DNA of 64,000 nt from the NCBI RefSeq assembly GCF_003991905.1, contig NZ_RSCL01000021.1, forward strand, positions 144,168 to 208,167, read 5' to 3'. Within the stretch, counting starts at the first letter, position 1, and each line of letters opens with the position of its first letter. Shown piece by piece: positions 63,788 through 64,000 of this stretch. A program made the position numbers and the translations under genes. The notes under the pieces were generated by a model. It did not search any database and was not told where the DNA came from. It saw only the letters and a program-made list of their open reading frames with translations. Origin of the DNA: Dulcicalothrix desertica PCC 7102. Its GTDB lineage: Bacteria > Cyanobacteriota > Cyanobacteriia > Cyanobacteriales > Nostocaceae.

Positions 63788-64000
63788 GCGTACACAAAAC
63801 ACAGTTTATACAAGGCACCGAGCGAAAATGTAATATTTCGTTCAGATTTTACTTTGCCATGTTTTTGACAAACAGGTATTGTTTCTCACACCTGACTGGC
63901 GCCTAGCAACATATACGTTGTAACCCACATTCCGCACTTCAATTTGAAGTACAAAAGATTACAACCAAGAAAAAAGCAAAAATTCAGGATGACGAAGAAA

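Larger units (their letters stand above)
63206..64000. other. 795-base 3' region without protein genes
   Basis: Holds the nested hairpin RNA candidate at 63619-63787 and one GGCGCC near 63899. The remainder is AT-rich with no gene seen; any reading frame beyond 64000 is not visible. Confidence 0.5.

Overview
The window is chromosomal DNA from a cyanobacterium, most likely a filamentous heterocystous one (Nostocales, of the Calothrix/Rivularia/Tolypothrix kind). Evidence: psbX, a Ycf66 protein, cyAbrB, the acyl-lipid desaturases DesC and DesA, a cyanobacterial chorismate lyase, a KGK protein, an XisI protein, GH57 glucan branching enzyme, and heptanucleotide STRR repeats. Base composition is moderately AT-rich. 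No rRNA, CRISPR array, integrase or transposase was seen; one tRNA (Leu, GAG) is present.

Layout. 0-3.6 kb: desC and desA, divergent from a PLP enzyme. 4-7.6 kb: a heme-oxygenase-like diiron protein with a methyltransferase, then a solitary DNA methyltransferase. 7.8-10 kb: a secreted SGNH hydrolase and a Panacea-type toxin-antitoxin-like pair whose second gene is broken by one stop codon. 10.2-14.6 kb: a tight operon of multicopper oxidase, TPR protein and di-heme peroxidase. 15-22 kb: M16 protease, MgtC, RNA ligase, LMW phosphatase, AAA ATPase. 22-35 kb: housekeeping and photosynthesis genes (mmsA, tilS, ccsB, chorismate lyase, tRNA-Leu, accC, yggT, psbX, ycf66, sdhB). 35.2-36.5 kb is gene-poor, followed by cyAbrB. 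37-42 kb: geranylgeranyl-reductase-like protein, pyrH-frr, redoxin, GH57 enzyme. 42.4-43.9 kb: a small accessory patch with a PD-(D/E)xK nuclease-like gene and a lone xisI. 43.9-49.4 kb: a minus-strand run of GNAT, ruvX, DUF3727, mltG, yqeG, proB. 50-56.8 kb: B12 radical SAM, SDR, hemE, hybrid sensor kinase. 56.8-63.2 kb: amidoligase divergent from an S66 carboxypeptidase, a sugar kinase/uridylyltransferase pair, a GNAT. The last 0.8 kb lacks protein genes but holds a long nested hairpin with an intrinsic terminator, a good candidate for a structured RNA.

Genome-wide signals. The hexamer GGCGCC occurs about 100 times by my eye count (about 3 expected from composition), while the usual cyanobacterial HIP1 octamer GCGATCGC was not seen and GATC itself is strongly depleted (about 20 seen, over 200 expected). 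Several families of small palindromic repeats sit between genes, often directly after stop codons, and in one case a repeat supplies the C-terminal codons of a protein.

The best candidates for something undescribed are the GGCGCC/GATC word bias with a lone DNA methyltransferase, the multicopper oxidase/TPR/di-heme operon, the amidoligase/S66 pair, the damaged Panacea system and the 3'-end RNA. All functional calls rest on reading motifs by eye; no database search was run.
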